A program made the position numbers and the translations under genes. Under the pieces are notes generated by a model. That model saw only the letters and a list, made by a program, of their open reading frames with translations. It was not told the DNA's origin and made no database searches. 64,000 nt of DNA from an uncultured Porphyromonadaceae bacterium (GTDB taxonomy: Bacteria > Bacteroidota > Bacteroidia > Bacteroidales > Muribaculaceae): contig CAMWXJ010000012.1 of assembly GCA_947178215.1 (NCBI GenBank), positions 26,134 through 90,133 of the forward strand. Direction: 5' to 3'. Below, piece by piece: positions 1 to 9,062 of the stretch (position 1 is the first letter of the stretch; the number at the start of each line of letters is the position of its first letter).

Positions 1-1441
1 CTCATATCTCGAAGTACACCGTCTGCGCGACACATTTCCCGACGCCCCGGTGCTCGCCCTCACAGCGTCGGCCACACCCGAAGTGGCCGACGACATACGC
101 CGTCGCCTCGCTTTCCGTCCCGGCCACGTCACATTCTCGGCCACATTCGCAAGGCCAAATATATCATATATAGTGAGGCGGGCCGACCACAAGGACGAGA
201 TGTTGCTGCGCGTGCTCCGCTCGACACAGGGCTCGGCGATAGTCTACGTACGCTCGCGGCGGCGCACGCGCGAACTGTCGCAGATAATCACCGACGCCGG
301 CATATCGGCCGAGTATTATCATGCCGGCCTCGACCCCGACAATAAGAACGATCGCCAGGACCGCTGGAAGAAAGGGGAGGTGAGGGTAATGGTCGCCACA
401 AACGCTTTCGGCATGGGCATTGACAAGCCCGACGTACGCACGGTGGTGCATTTCGACCTCCCGTCGTCGCTTGAAGAGTATTATCAGGAGAGCGGACGCG
501 CCGGGCGCGACGGCCTACCGTCGTGGGCCGTAGTAATCGTATCGGCTCACGACAAAGCCACTCTCTCGCGCCGCCTCAACGAGGCTTTTCCCGACAAAGA
601 GGTCATACGCCGCGTCTACGAGCTCGCCGGCAACTTCCTCAACGTAGCGGTAGGCACAGGCGCCGGCCGCCTGTTCGAATTCAATTTCCCGCTGTTCTGC
701 TCCACCTACAAGTTGCAGCCGCTGATAGCCCACAACTCGCTCCAACTGCTCTCGCGCGCCGGATATATCGACTATATCGACGAGACAACCACACGCTCGC
801 GTGCCATGGTAGTAATGGACAAGCACGAGCTCTACGCGCTACGCATCGGTGCCGACGCCGATGCCGTGCTTCAGACACTGCTGCGCAACTACACCGGCCT
901 TTTCGCCGATTTTGTGTATATATCCGAGAGCCTGATAGCGCGCTCTACGGGGCTTACCGAACAGCGCACATACGAGGCGCTGCTTGAATTGCGCCGCGAG
1001 GGAGCGGTGAGCTACGTGCCACGCACCACCACGCCGTTTCTGCTCTATACCACCTCACGCGAGCTCCCGCGATACATACAGCTCCCGCTGGCGGTATACG
1101 AGGAGCAGCGCGAGCGTATGGCCCGACGGCTCGAAGCCATGAAAGGATTTGCGTTCGACGACACCCGCTGCCGCGTGGGCGCCATGCTCGAATATTTCGG
1201 CGAAAGCGACACAGCCGACTGCGGCAAATGCGACGTGTGCCGCTCGCGGCGCATCGTTGAGCCTGACTATGAGGCAATAGCGCGACGCATCAACAGTCTA
1301 CTCGAAAGCGGACCGCAGAGCGTAGCACAGTTGGCCGCCTCACTCGGCATCGCTGCCCTCACGGTAGCCGAAGCGAGCCGCCTGCTGCTCGACCGTGGCG
1401 CCGCACGTCTCGACACAGCCGGAACGTTAGCCCGCGTATAG
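1..1441 (+). CDS. recQ: ATP-dependent DNA helicase RecQ, 3' part
   Basis: This is the C-terminal part of a RecQ-family 3'-5' DNA helicase that acts in recombination and replication-fork repair. The open frame continues upstream of the track ORF to the window edge (codons begin at base 2, SYLEVHRLRDTFPD), so the 5' end lies outside the window. ALTASATPE matches helicase motif III. TNAFGMGIDKPDVR is motif V and YYQESGRAGRDG is motif VI. A four-cysteine zinc site (CRVGAMLEYF then DCGKCDVC) follows, and the end looks like a winged helix. No HRDC domain is visible, so this is the short RecQ type common in Bacteroidetes. It converges on the next gene, with 18 bp between the stop codons. The family is certain; which RecQ paralogue it is cannot be told here. 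Confidence 0.93.
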   Translation, partial: SYLEVHRLRDTFPDAPVLALTASATPEVADDIRRRLAFRPGHVTFSATFARPNISYIVRRADHKDEMLLRVLRSTQGSAIVYVRSRRRTRELSQIITDAGISAEYYHAGLDPDNKNDRQDRWKKGEVRVMVATNAFGMGIDKPDVRTVVHFDLPSSLEEYYQESGRAGRDGLPSWAVVIVSAHDKATLSRRLNEAFPDKEVIRRVYELAGNFLNVAVGTGAGRLFEFNFPLFCSTYKLQPLIAHNSLQLLSRAGYIDYIDETTTRSRAMVVMDKHELYALRIGADADAVLQTLLRNYTGLFADFVYISESLIARSTGLTEQRTYEALLELRREGAVSYVPRTTTPFLLYTTSRELPRYIQLPLAVYEEQRERMARRLEAMKGFAFDDTRCRVGAMLEYFGESDTADCGKCDVCRSRRIVEPDYEAIARRINSLLESGPQSVAQLAASLGIAALTVAEASRLLLDRGAARLDTAGTLARV

Positions 1442-1459
1442 ACCCATTAAACTGATATA

Positions 1460-3904
1460 TCAGTTGATTACAGCTATTTTAGCCACCGAGCCTGAGGGCG
1501 AGGCAACATCCATGCCGGTGCGGGAGGCAAGTATGTGATATATGCCGGATTTTACCCGTCGACCTCCCATGTCGGTGACCGGCCAGCGACACATGCCCCC
1601 CTCTGAGCGGCCCTGCCACACCACATGGCCGCCAGCGTCGGCTATTTTCACGAGCGAACCCTCCATAAGTCCGGTTATGGTGACATCGCCGGAATAATCT
1701 GGGCGAACAGGATTGGGATAAGCAAGAATATCGTAGGCCTCCAAAGCGGGCGAGGCGTCGGACTCATACTCCACCAGACCGTAAGCACTACCGAAATATA
1801 CAGAATTTGTGAGCGGCGCTACGTAGGCCGACATGACGCGATTAGACGGGAGAGGGGAGTTTGACGCATTGAACGATGCAATTATCTCGTCGCCGCGAGG
1901 CGAGACAAGAAACACGCCCGAGCCGTCGGTCGTGAGCCACTTGCGGTCGGCATGGTCCACAGCTATGCTGTAAACCAGATCGGTTTCAAGCAGATAATCG
2001 GCCGAGTTAGTACCGTCGCGCCGTGGTACTTTGAGGCGGTTGACGGTCATCGACGGCTCTATGGCCCGCGTCGGGTCGGTAATCTCCACCACGCCGCCGT
2101 TGGTGCCGAGCCACACACGTCCGTCGCGGTCCTCAGCGAGCGCCGAATGACGCTCAGGCGCCAACGTGCGGCCATCCTGGTCGGTAAGGCTTTCCCACAC
2201 CATTACACGGTCATCGGTGAGATCGTCGAATGTGCCGCGTGTGTCGATTGCCACGAGCACCGGACTGACATTGGAATCGGTGATGAAAATCATGCCCGTC
2301 TTGGCGCAGTGGAGCGTAATCACATCCTTACCCGAAGAGTAGCCGGGAATATTTACGACGTACCAGTCAGCGGCGGTGACCTCCGACGGGTCACGACGAC
2401 GCTTGTCAGCAGGGAGCACGGCAATGCCCGACGTGCCGTCGCCCGTATGACTCGCCACCCACATGTTGCCTCCGCGGTCGAAGCTCACGTCATATACGCG
2501 GCAACCCCATTGCGGCACGAAAGGAGCGTTGTCTTGGTCGTAGCGCCCGGCGAACTTGCCGGAAGTGATGCGGTAAAGGCCGTCGTTGCCCGTACAGAGC
2601 CAATAGGTATCAGGGTCATCGGGATCCTCGGCCAGACGCACAGGGGCGACGGGATAAGGCCCGAAACGCTTCTGGGCGTCGGCGATATCGACTTTGGCCT
2701 CGACACCGGATGCCGAGACATCGGTAAAACGGCCGTCGGCGTCGAGCCGCGAAGTGGTCTGAATGGTGCTCAGGCCCTCGTCGCTGTAACCGAAGCGGTA
2801 GTTCGTAGGGCCGAGATTGGTGAGATAGGCCCGTCCGTCGGAGGCGGGTATTATGTAGGCCACACTCTTTACGCTCAGTGCTTCGGGCTTCACACGCTCC
2901 GACCTCACTGTCCAGCCCGAGCCGGGAGTGTAGCCGTAGCAGGCGAAGCCGTCGGGCCCGGCGGCATATATGGCATCGGTGCTACCGGCGCACGCTATGG
3001 CGTCGCCGGAGGCAATATCTTCGTGGAGCGCAGCCAACTCCGAGGTGCGGCCGTCGGCGTCAATCCCATAGAGGCGGCCGTCGGCCACATACCTCACAGC
3101 CCCCTCCGGCGTGAATATGAGCGGCTGCGCGGAGCGATAGCCGTTGTCTACGGAAGCCGACCCGTATATGCGGCTGCAATCGGCGGGAAAAGTGATGGTC
3201 ATGAGACATTCGCGCGAGGTCACGGCGCGGCGCATAAGCAGGCGTGTGGGCGACAGGGCAGTCATCTCGGCCACGTCGCTCCACGGCGTCATCACGGTGA
3301 AGTCGGCTATCGATGATATGCGTTTGCCGCGCGGCAGCGAGCGCACGGCACCGTCATGCTTTATTATGATATGCGTGGGGGTGAGCGCCACACCCTCGAC
3401 TCCCGACGGATATATGCCCGACGCGAGAGTCTCGCCCCGCGACGCATCAAGCATCACCAGCCCAAACTGCGTGGCGACATAAACGGTGTCGCCTGCAAAT
3501 GCCACATCATTAATCGCGCGCGCCGTTCCCACGGTCGACGCGTTGGCTATGTCGGGGAGATTGATGACACGCTCCGGCGACGACGCGCCGTCGAGCAGAT
3601 CGATGTTGCCGTCGGCATAGGCTATAAGCAGGCGGTCGCCCTCATAATCATAGAAAATGTTGTCGATGTCGGCCGATGACGAAAGCAGATTGTCGGTCGT
3701 ATAGCTCAGGCGTTCGTCGCGCTCCTTGTCGTAGCCGAACAGGGAGCCTCCGGCCAGATAATAGACATCTGTGGCGGTCTCCACAGCGCGGGTTACCGGG
3801 CGCGAGAACACAGGATGTACCGTCCAGCGGTCGGCGGCGCTGACTATTGTTGTCGATACTGTGAGGAGAGCGAGAAGAGAAGTGATATGACAGCGAAAGT
3901 TCAT
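1460..3904 (-). CDS. porZ: PorZ-like type IX secretion beta-propeller protein
   Basis: This is a large secreted protein of about 814 residues. I place the start at the internal methionine MNFRCHITSLLALL, because it gives a clean signal peptide ending near VSAAD and lies 10 bp after the rdgB stop. The track start would put 23 extra residues ahead of the signal and overlap rdgB. The N-terminus (LAGGSLFGYD, YADGNIDLLDG) resembles the propeller of PorZ, the cell-surface type IX secretion component that in Porphyromonas helps attach anionic LPS to cargo. The middle carries further propeller-like blades (DRDGRVWLGTNGGVVEI). The last 85 residues form a type A sorting domain (AYPNPVRPDYSG, then GIYHILAS). 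It is the last gene of the leftward operon. A generic two-component-regulator propeller protein with a sorting domain is the alternative. Confidence 0.72.
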   Translation of the reverse strand: MNFRCHITSLLALLTVSTTIVSAADRWTVHPVFSRPVTRAVETATDVYYLAGGSLFGYDKERDERLSYTTDNLLSSSADIDNIFYDYEGDRLLIAYADGNIDLLDGASSPERVINLPDIANASTVGTARAINDVAFAGDTVYVATQFGLVMLDASRGETLASGIYPSGVEGVALTPTHIIIKHDGAVRSLPRGKRISSIADFTVMTPWSDVAEMTALSPTRLLMRRAVTSRECLMTITFPADCSRIYGSASVDNGYRSAQPLIFTPEGAVRYVADGRLYGIDADGRTSELAALHEDIASGDAIACAGSTDAIYAAGPDGFACYGYTPGSGWTVRSERVKPEALSVKSVAYIIPASDGRAYLTNLGPTNYRFGYSDEGLSTIQTTSRLDADGRFTDVSASGVEAKVDIADAQKRFGPYPVAPVRLAEDPDDPDTYWLCTGNDGLYRITSGKFAGRYDQDNAPFVPQWGCRVYDVSFDRGGNMWVASHTGDGTSGIAVLPADKRRRDPSEVTAADWYVVNIPGYSSGKDVITLHCAKTGMIFITDSNVSPVLVAIDTRGTFDDLTDDRVMVWESLTDQDGRTLAPERHSALAEDRDGRVWLGTNGGVVEITDPTRAIEPSMTVNRLKVPRRDGTNSADYLLETDLVYSIAVDHADRKWLTTDGSGVFLVSPRGDEIIASFNASNSPLPSNRVMSAYVAPLTNSVYFGSAYGLVEYESDASPALEAYDILAYPNPVRPDYSGDVTITGLMEGSLVKIADAGGHVVWQGRSEGGMCRWPVTDMGGRRVKSGIYHILASRTGMDVASPSGSVAKIAVIN

Positions 3905-3914
3905 AAACAGGGGT

Positions 3915-4526
3915 TCAGCGCAGGAGATAGTCGGCCAGAGCACGTATGGCGCGTCCTCGATGCGAAATGGCATTCTTGGCCTCCTGGTTCATCTCCGCAA
4001 AGGTAAGACCCGGAGCCTCGAAAGGCGCAAACACGGGGTCGTAGCCGAAGCCTCCGTGCCCGAGCTGACGGGTGGTGATGATGCCTTCGACCTTACCTTC
4101 AAAAAACTTCACCGAGCCATCGGGGCAGGTGAGCGCCACCACGGTGACGAAGCGCGCCGTGCGGTCGTTGCGCTCTATCCCTTCGAGATTGCGGAGCAGC
4201 AATTCGGTGTTGGCCTGAGAATCGTGTCCGGGACCGGCATAGCGTGCCGAATGCACGCCCGGCGCGCCGCCGAGAGCATCGACAAGCAGCCCCGTGTCAT
4301 CGGCTATGCAGTCGAATCCGTAATGCTCTTTCACATATCGCGCCTTTATCTCGGCATTGCCTGCAAGAGTCATGGCTGTCTCCGGAATATCCTCGAAACA
4401 GCCTATGTCGGCAAGCCCCTTGACTGTAAAGTTGCGCGACAGTATGGCGCGTATCTCAGAGAGTTTGTGGGCATTATTGGTAGCTACCACGAGAACAGGC
4501 AGCGAGTTGTCGTTAAAGTCGGGCAT
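3915..4526 (-). CDS. rdgB: RdgB/HAM1 non-canonical purine NTP pyrophosphatase
   Basis: The 203-residue protein has the normal family length. It hydrolyses ITP, dITP and XTP to the monophosphates and so keeps deaminated purines out of DNA and RNA. The N-terminal VVATNNAHKLSEI is the nucleotide-binding signature. FDCIADDTGLLVDAL holds the acidic metal and catalytic residues, and SHRGRAIRAL is the base-recognition motif near the C-terminus. It lies in the leftward operon 152 bp after the nucleoside kinase and 10 bp before the PorZ-like gene. That 152-bp spacer contains a small hairpin and may separate the transcripts. Confidence 0.95.
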   Translation of the reverse strand: MPDFNDNSLPVLVVATNNAHKLSEIRAILSRNFTVKGLADIGCFEDIPETAMTLAGNAEIKARYVKEHYGFDCIADDTGLLVDALGGAPGVHSARYAGPGHDSQANTELLLRNLEGIERNDRTARFVTVVALTCPDGSVKFFEGKVEGIITTRQLGHGGFGYDPVFAPFEAPGLTFAEMNQEAKNAISHRGRAIRALADYLLR

Positions 4527-4572
4527 TTGGCTATATAACGTTGGTGAGTGATTATTATTGTAATGGCGCGCT

Positions 4573-4589
4573 CGCTCTTGAAAAGAGCG
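4573..4589 (-). terminator. Short hairpin between nucleoside kinase and rdgB
   Basis: CGCTCTT and AAGAGCG form a 7-bp perfect stem around a 3-nt loop in the 152-bp spacer. No clear T-tract follows on the minus strand, so it could be an attenuator or only a processing site. Confidence 0.35.
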
Positions 4590-4678
4590 TGATGTTCCTT
4601 ATGCGATAACAAGTTCGCAAACGAGAGTGTTGTAGGCCTAAATAATTAGGCACGTCGTAGGATTCCGGAGTTATTGTG

Positions 4679-6352
4679 TCAATATCTGAACGATGAACCT
4701 CCGAGAAATTCGCGCAGCAACGAGGTGGAGGGGATAAACTCGGGCGAAATTGGGGTGAAGTAGCTCAGGAACTTGCGCAGACGGTAAGCCTCGGAATACT
4801 CGGGGATATCGCGGGGCACGGCTTCCAGCACTTTCTCGGCCTGCTCCTTGATGACGGCGAGCTCAAACAGAAGCGAGGAGTTGAACATGGCGTCGGCATT
4901 TTCCTGGTAGGGGAATATCCAGCGGTCCTCGCCGCGGCGCACCGAGGGCCAGCGGCGTATAGTGTCGACGGCCGACGTGCCGCGGTACTTGTGGTCGCGC
5001 ACAATACGACGGAGCAGACGGTTGTCGGTGGTGGGAATCCAGTTGTGGTCGTCGATAGCAATAGTGGTGAGCGCCGAGATGTAGATTTTGAATTTCATGC
5101 GCTCCTCAATCTGTGCGGTAAGCTCGGGATTAAGGCCGTGTATGCCCTCGATGAGCAGCACGGAGTTTTCTTCGAGCCTGATACGGTTGCCGCGATATTC
5201 GCGTGTTCCTGTCGCAAAGTTGTAGTAGGGGAGTTCGACCTCCTCGCCGGCAAGCAGCGCGTTGAGGTCGGCGTTGAAGCGGTCAAGATCGAGCGCATAC
5301 AGGCTCTCGTAGTCCCTTTCGCCGTCGGCATCGCGCGGAGTGTGCTCGCGGTCCACGAAATAGTCGTCGAGCGAAATCATCTTGGGCCGCATGAGATTTG
5401 TCATGAGCTGTATGGCGAGTCGCTTGGTAAACGTAGTCTTGCCCGACGACGACGGCCCGGCCACCAGCACTATTCGTGCGCCACCCTCCTCGAAGCGTTC
5501 GGTTATCATGTCGGCAATCGTGGATATGCGCTTGTTGTGGAGCGCCTCGGCCACGTTGATGAGGTCGGCCGAACGCCCGGCTGCCACAGCATCGTTGAGC
5601 TCGCCCACATTCGTCACGCCGATGATATGGTTGAACTCCTGATAGTCGGTGAAAGCCCTGAACATCTTCTCCTGCGCCACAGGGGTGCAGGGTGCGCCGG
5701 GCACGAGCGGGTCGCGCGGGAGCAGCAGCATTCCGTCGTGGTAGGGGAGCAGGTCAAATGTGTCAATCATGCCGGTATGAGGCGCGAGAGAGCCGTAATA
5801 TGAGTCGGCGAGAGAGTCGAGTGTGTAGTAGGTGGTGTAGAGGTCGTGGAGACTCTCTATGAGGCGCACCTTGTCGGCAAGACCCTGCTTGCGGAATATA
5901 TCGGCCACGTGCTCCGACATGCGCTCCTTGCGCACAAATTGGTAATCGGCGCGCACGAGCTCTTGCATGCGGTGACGCAGTTTTACCACCGTCTCGGGCG
6001 TGAGCGGTCCGTCGATGTCGAGCAACCGACAGAAATATCCGTGCGAGATAGAGTGTTCTATTTTCAGTCGGGCGCCCGGAAGGGTGTCGTTGACCGCCTT
6101 ATAGAGCATCATGCATAGCGAGCGCGTGTAGACGCGTCGTCCTGAGTCGGAAGCATAGGGCAGAAACTCCACCATTTTGGGGCGGAACAGGCGGTAGCCG
6201 AGGCCCTCGTTCTTGTTGTTGACGCGGGCGCATATCGCCTCGAAGCCGAGTTCGGGAGCAATCGTATTGTAGATGTCGAGCAGCGAATCTCCGCCGTTGA
6301 AGTCGATATATCGTTGCAGGTTGGTACAGTAGATTTTCAGAAGGTCGCTCAT
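4679..6352 (-). CDS. Nucleoside (uridine kinase-like) kinase with N-terminal TGS/ThrRS-like region
   Basis: The 557-residue protein belongs to the large Bacteroidetes nucleoside kinases of the uridine kinase/phosphoribulokinase superfamily. Residues 1 to about 200 resemble the TGS and second additional domain of threonyl-tRNA synthetase (EHSISHGYFCRL). The kinase domain starts near residue 285 with the P-loop VAGPSSSGKTTFTKR. ISLDDYFVDREHTPRDADGE follows, as in uridine kinases, and then LLIEGIHGLNPEL. These are ATP- and nucleoside-binding signatures; the exact substrate (uridine, cytidine or another) cannot be read from the sequence. It starts 13 bp after the stop of the WaaP-like gene, so it is probably cotranscribed. 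Confidence 0.85.
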   Translation of the reverse strand: MSDLLKIYCTNLQRYIDFNGGDSLLDIYNTIAPELGFEAICARVNNKNEGLGYRLFRPKMVEFLPYASDSGRRVYTRSLCMMLYKAVNDTLPGARLKIEHSISHGYFCRLLDIDGPLTPETVVKLRHRMQELVRADYQFVRKERMSEHVADIFRKQGLADKVRLIESLHDLYTTYYTLDSLADSYYGSLAPHTGMIDTFDLLPYHDGMLLLPRDPLVPGAPCTPVAQEKMFRAFTDYQEFNHIIGVTNVGELNDAVAAGRSADLINVAEALHNKRISTIADMITERFEEGGARIVLVAGPSSSGKTTFTKRLAIQLMTNLMRPKMISLDDYFVDREHTPRDADGERDYESLYALDLDRFNADLNALLAGEEVELPYYNFATGTREYRGNRIRLEENSVLLIEGIHGLNPELTAQIEERMKFKIYISALTTIAIDDHNWIPTTDNRLLRRIVRDHKYRGTSAVDTIRRWPSVRRGEDRWIFPYQENADAMFNSSLLFELAVIKEQAEKVLEAVPRDIPEYSEAYRLRKFLSYFTPISPEFIPSTSLLREFLGGSSFRY

Positions 6353-6365
6353 GTGTGTTTATGTG

Positions 6366-7112
6366 TTAATGTTTTACTGATTTCTTTCGTTTGCGTGACG
6401 TGAACGCATTCCATCGTTTCATGGCTGTGGCAAACACCTTGTCGGCGTCGCGGCCCGTAGCCTCGGCGTAGGCGCGCGTGGCGGCGGCTATCTGTTCGGG
6501 GACGAAGAGTATGCGCTCCCACATCCTGTCGAGATGCGCCGGGTCATGGTCGTCGAAACGGATGCGGTTGAGGTCGACATAATAGAAGTCGAAGCCCCCC
6601 GTAGACGGATTGCGGCGAAACAGTACGTTGCCCGGCGAGAAGTCTTTCATCCACACCCCCGCCGCGTGGAGCCGCGCAATCTCGCGACCGAGTGCCGCCA
6701 TAAGCTCGCCGCAAAAATCGTGACGCTCCGGCGAGCGCATTTCGGTAAGCCCGAAAACATGTTCGGATATGAAGAAGCTGCGGCGGAATGTCAGCGCCGT
6801 GCGCTCCTCGATAAAAGCGAGCGGCGCTGGTACCAGGAAGCCGAGGCGCGTGAGCCGCTGCGAATTGGCAAACGAGCGCCTTGCTTTGCTCTTGCGTATT
6901 CGGCCGTAGACATAACGGTTGACTATGTTGGGCAGCGCAAACGACTTTATATTCACCGTGATGCCACCCGACGGAATCGTCGCCACAGTGTTGCGCTGCT
7001 TGAAGATGACGGTGGCTTCGGGAGGGATACCCTCTTTCACCACACGTTCAACGAGAGCGCGGTGACGCGCCTCTCCTTCGGGGCTGTAATAGATTGTCGC
7101 GGTCGCTTTCAT
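6366..7112 (-). CDS. Lipopolysaccharide kinase InaA/WaaP-like protein
   Basis: The 248-residue protein resembles the small kinase-fold proteins (WaaP, KdkA, InaA) that phosphorylate lipopolysaccharide core sugars at the inner membrane. The kinase core is visible as KDFSPGNVLFRR, a catalytic loop with the Asp and Asn of HxDxxxxN, and as YYVDLNRIRF, which matches the DFG position. The nucleotide-binding lysine cannot be placed with confidence. It overlaps the upstream glycosyltransferase gene by 4 bp and sits with a second glycosyltransferase, which supports a role in lipid A/core assembly. Acceptor and phosphorylated position are unknown. Confidence 0.75.
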   Translation of the reverse strand: MKATATIYYSPEGEARHRALVERVVKEGIPPEATVIFKQRNTVATIPSGGITVNIKSFALPNIVNRYVYGRIRKSKARRSFANSQRLTRLGFLVPAPLAFIEERTALTFRRSFFISEHVFGLTEMRSPERHDFCGELMAALGREIARLHAAGVWMKDFSPGNVLFRRNPSTGGFDFYYVDLNRIRFDDHDPAHLDRMWERILFVPEQIAAATRAYAEATGRDADKVFATAMKRWNAFTSRKRKKSVKH

Positions 7113-8191
7113 GCCATGAGTGAGGTATAGAAGTCGTTGAGGCGGCTTACGTTAAACCGCAAATCATATTGCGCCTCGGCCTTGACTCGCGCCGCCTTGC
7201 CGAGTTCGCGCCTCTTGTCGGGCTTGCCGGCGAGCGTGCGCAACACTGCCACAAGGCTCTCCCGGTCGGCGGGGTCGTAAAACATGGCATTGATGCCGTC
7301 CTCGCCCAACTCCCGCATGCGCTCGCACATGGCAATGATGAGCGGCACGCCACACGCCATTCCCGCCACTCCTGCCTCTACCGCCACGGCCGACTCTCCG
7401 TCGGGAATGATGAGGGCGTCGGACTTCATTATCAATTCGGGACTGAGGGCTATGTCGCCGAGCCACTCCACGCGGGCGTCTATGCCCAGCGCCTTGGCGC
7501 GACGCACAAGCGGCATAGCCTGACGCGCCTCACCCTGCCCCGCAACAACGAGCTTTACGGGTGTGTGGTGGGTCATGCCCATGGCCTCAATCACATGGTC
7601 GAGTCCGCAGCCTGTGGTGATGCGTCCGCCCCATGTCACGACGAGCTCGTGCGAGTCGTCGCCGTCAACGGCCTTGTCGGGAATCCGTATGCCCGGCGCT
7701 ATAACTTCGCTTCGGGTCATCGCTGCCACTCCCGTTCCCGACGATGCGGCGTAGCGCTCGCGGTCATATTCAGTGTGGAATATCATTCCGTCGATATTGG
7801 CGAGAGTGAAGCGGGCCGAAGGGGTATCGGGAGGCAGATGCCCCGACGACAGTTCAAGCACTACCTTTATGTCGCACCCCGACATCGACCGCGCGAGAAG
7901 CAGGGCACGCTCGGCATGGTCAATACGGTAGGTGTGGATTATTATGCGGTCGGCATCGCCGCAAAGCCTCCTCACTTTCATCGGGAAAGTAAACATGCGC
8001 ATTCCCACTCCGAAGTCCGAAGTCTGGACTTCTATTCCGGACTGCGCGGCAAGGCTGTCGGCCACGGAGCCTTTGCGCCGGAGCGCGCCCAAGGGCTGCC
8101 CCTCGCCGGCCATGAGGCGCAGGCGGTCGCATATCATCACGTCGGGCAGCGAATTATAGCCGCCGTTGTCGTAAACATCTATTATCTTCAT
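7109..8191 (-). CDS. Glycosyltransferase, GT4-like (GT-B fold)
   Basis: The 360-residue protein has the layout of a GT-B glycosyltransferase. An N-terminal acceptor domain begins MKIIDVYDNGGYNS. A linker containing VVTWGGRITTGCGLDHVIEA is where family 4 enzymes start the donor domain, and KLVVAGQGEA and ARVEWLGDIALSPELI follow. The usual C-terminal EX7E motif is present in modified form (DGESAVAVEAGVAGMACGVP). It overlaps its neighbours on both sides by 4 bp (ATGA junctions), giving tight coupling with the WaaP-like kinase and the GT2 gene. A lipopolysaccharide or capsule core role is inferred from context only. Confidence 0.8.
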   Translation of the reverse strand: MKIIDVYDNGGYNSLPDVMICDRLRLMAGEGQPLGALRRKGSVADSLAAQSGIEVQTSDFGVGMRMFTFPMKVRRLCGDADRIIIHTYRIDHAERALLLARSMSGCDIKVVLELSSGHLPPDTPSARFTLANIDGMIFHTEYDRERYAASSGTGVAAMTRSEVIAPGIRIPDKAVDGDDSHELVVTWGGRITTGCGLDHVIEAMGMTHHTPVKLVVAGQGEARQAMPLVRRAKALGIDARVEWLGDIALSPELIMKSDALIIPDGESAVAVEAGVAGMACGVPLIIAMCERMRELGEDGINAMFYDPADRESLVAVLRTLAGKPDKRRELGKAARVKAEAQYDLRFNVSRLNDFYTSLMA

Positions 8192-8946
8192 GTCAGGGTA
8201 CGGGCTTTACGGTAGGCGTGGAGGGCCGAATAGAAGCAACGCCGGCTTATGGCGCGTCCTATCGTGCCGTCCATCCATCCTCCTTGACCGATATAACAAT
8301 TAATGAAGGCTTTCATCCCTTGCCAATATGGCTCAAAGGCTGAAATATGTCGCCGCGACGACACTATGCGCTCGGCTTCCAGGGCGGCATGTGCCTCCTG
8401 GGTAGCCTCATATTCCTCCGGCGAAGAGCAGCGGTAATGAAGTATGTCGCCGTCGACAGGCTCCGGCTCCACGTCATCGTGGAAAATCACACGCTCGTCG
8501 ACACCACGCAGATTCCAGTTGGCATAACGCTTGTCGAAAAGCCTCACCTGGGTGTCGGGATACCAGCCGCAGTGCTTCACCGGCTGACCGCAGTAGAAGT
8601 TGAGGCGTGAAAAGGAATATCCACGATGGCCGAAACCCTCGGCTTTGAGCCGCAGCAGACTCTCGCGCACGGCGGGCGACAGCTCTTCGTCGGCGTCGAG
8701 CGCCAGCACGTAGGTATGACCGGCAAGCGAGGTGGCATACTGCCGCTGCGCCCCGTAGCCTTTCATGGGGCGTGTCACGACACGGCATCCGCGACTGCGA
8801 CATATATCGACAGTGCCGTCGGTCGAACCACTGTCGACAACTATTATCTCGTCGGCTATCCCGGCAAGAGAATCTATACACGCACCTATATGTTCCCGCT
8901 CGTTGAGGGTAAGTATGGTGGCCGTGATGTGATGATGTAGTGACAT
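8188..8946 (-). CDS. Glycosyltransferase family 2, WaaE/KdtX-like
   Basis: The 252-residue GT-A enzyme starts with TATILTLNEREHIGACIDSL, followed by IIVVDSGSTDGTVDI and the metal-binding ALDADEELS. HCGWYPDTQVRLFDKR is typical of the WaaE/KdtX group, which adds glucose to the inner lipopolysaccharide core. It is the first gene of the leftward operon, followed with 4-bp overlaps by the GT4-like and kinase genes. No promoter box could be assigned in the candidate origin tract upstream. Confidence 0.85.
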   Translation of the reverse strand: MSLHHHITATILTLNEREHIGACIDSLAGIADEIIVVDSGSTDGTVDICRSRGCRVVTRPMKGYGAQRQYATSLAGHTYVLALDADEELSPAVRESLLRLKAEGFGHRGYSFSRLNFYCGQPVKHCGWYPDTQVRLFDKRYANWNLRGVDERVIFHDDVEPEPVDGDILHYRCSSPEEYEATQEAHAALEAERIVSSRRHISAFEPYWQGMKAFINCYIGQGGWMDGTIGRAISRRCFYSALHAYRKARTLT

Positions 8947-9062
8947 GGTAGTTTCAGTGGATTGACAACGACTTAGTAATCATAAGGCAAAAATAATCAT
9001 CATTTCCCGCCTGTGCAAATTATAATCCCTGCCAGACGTGATATTTATAGGCCGGATCCAAC

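Noticed and set aside
1952-3316. 454-aa plus-strand ORF opposite the PorZ-like gene
   Set aside because: Shadow of a GC-rich minus-strand gene; rich in His, Arg and Gly with no domain pattern.
7169-8215. 348-aa plus-strand ORF over the GT4-like gene
   Set aside because: Antisense shadow of a coupled three-gene operon; composition is not protein-like.
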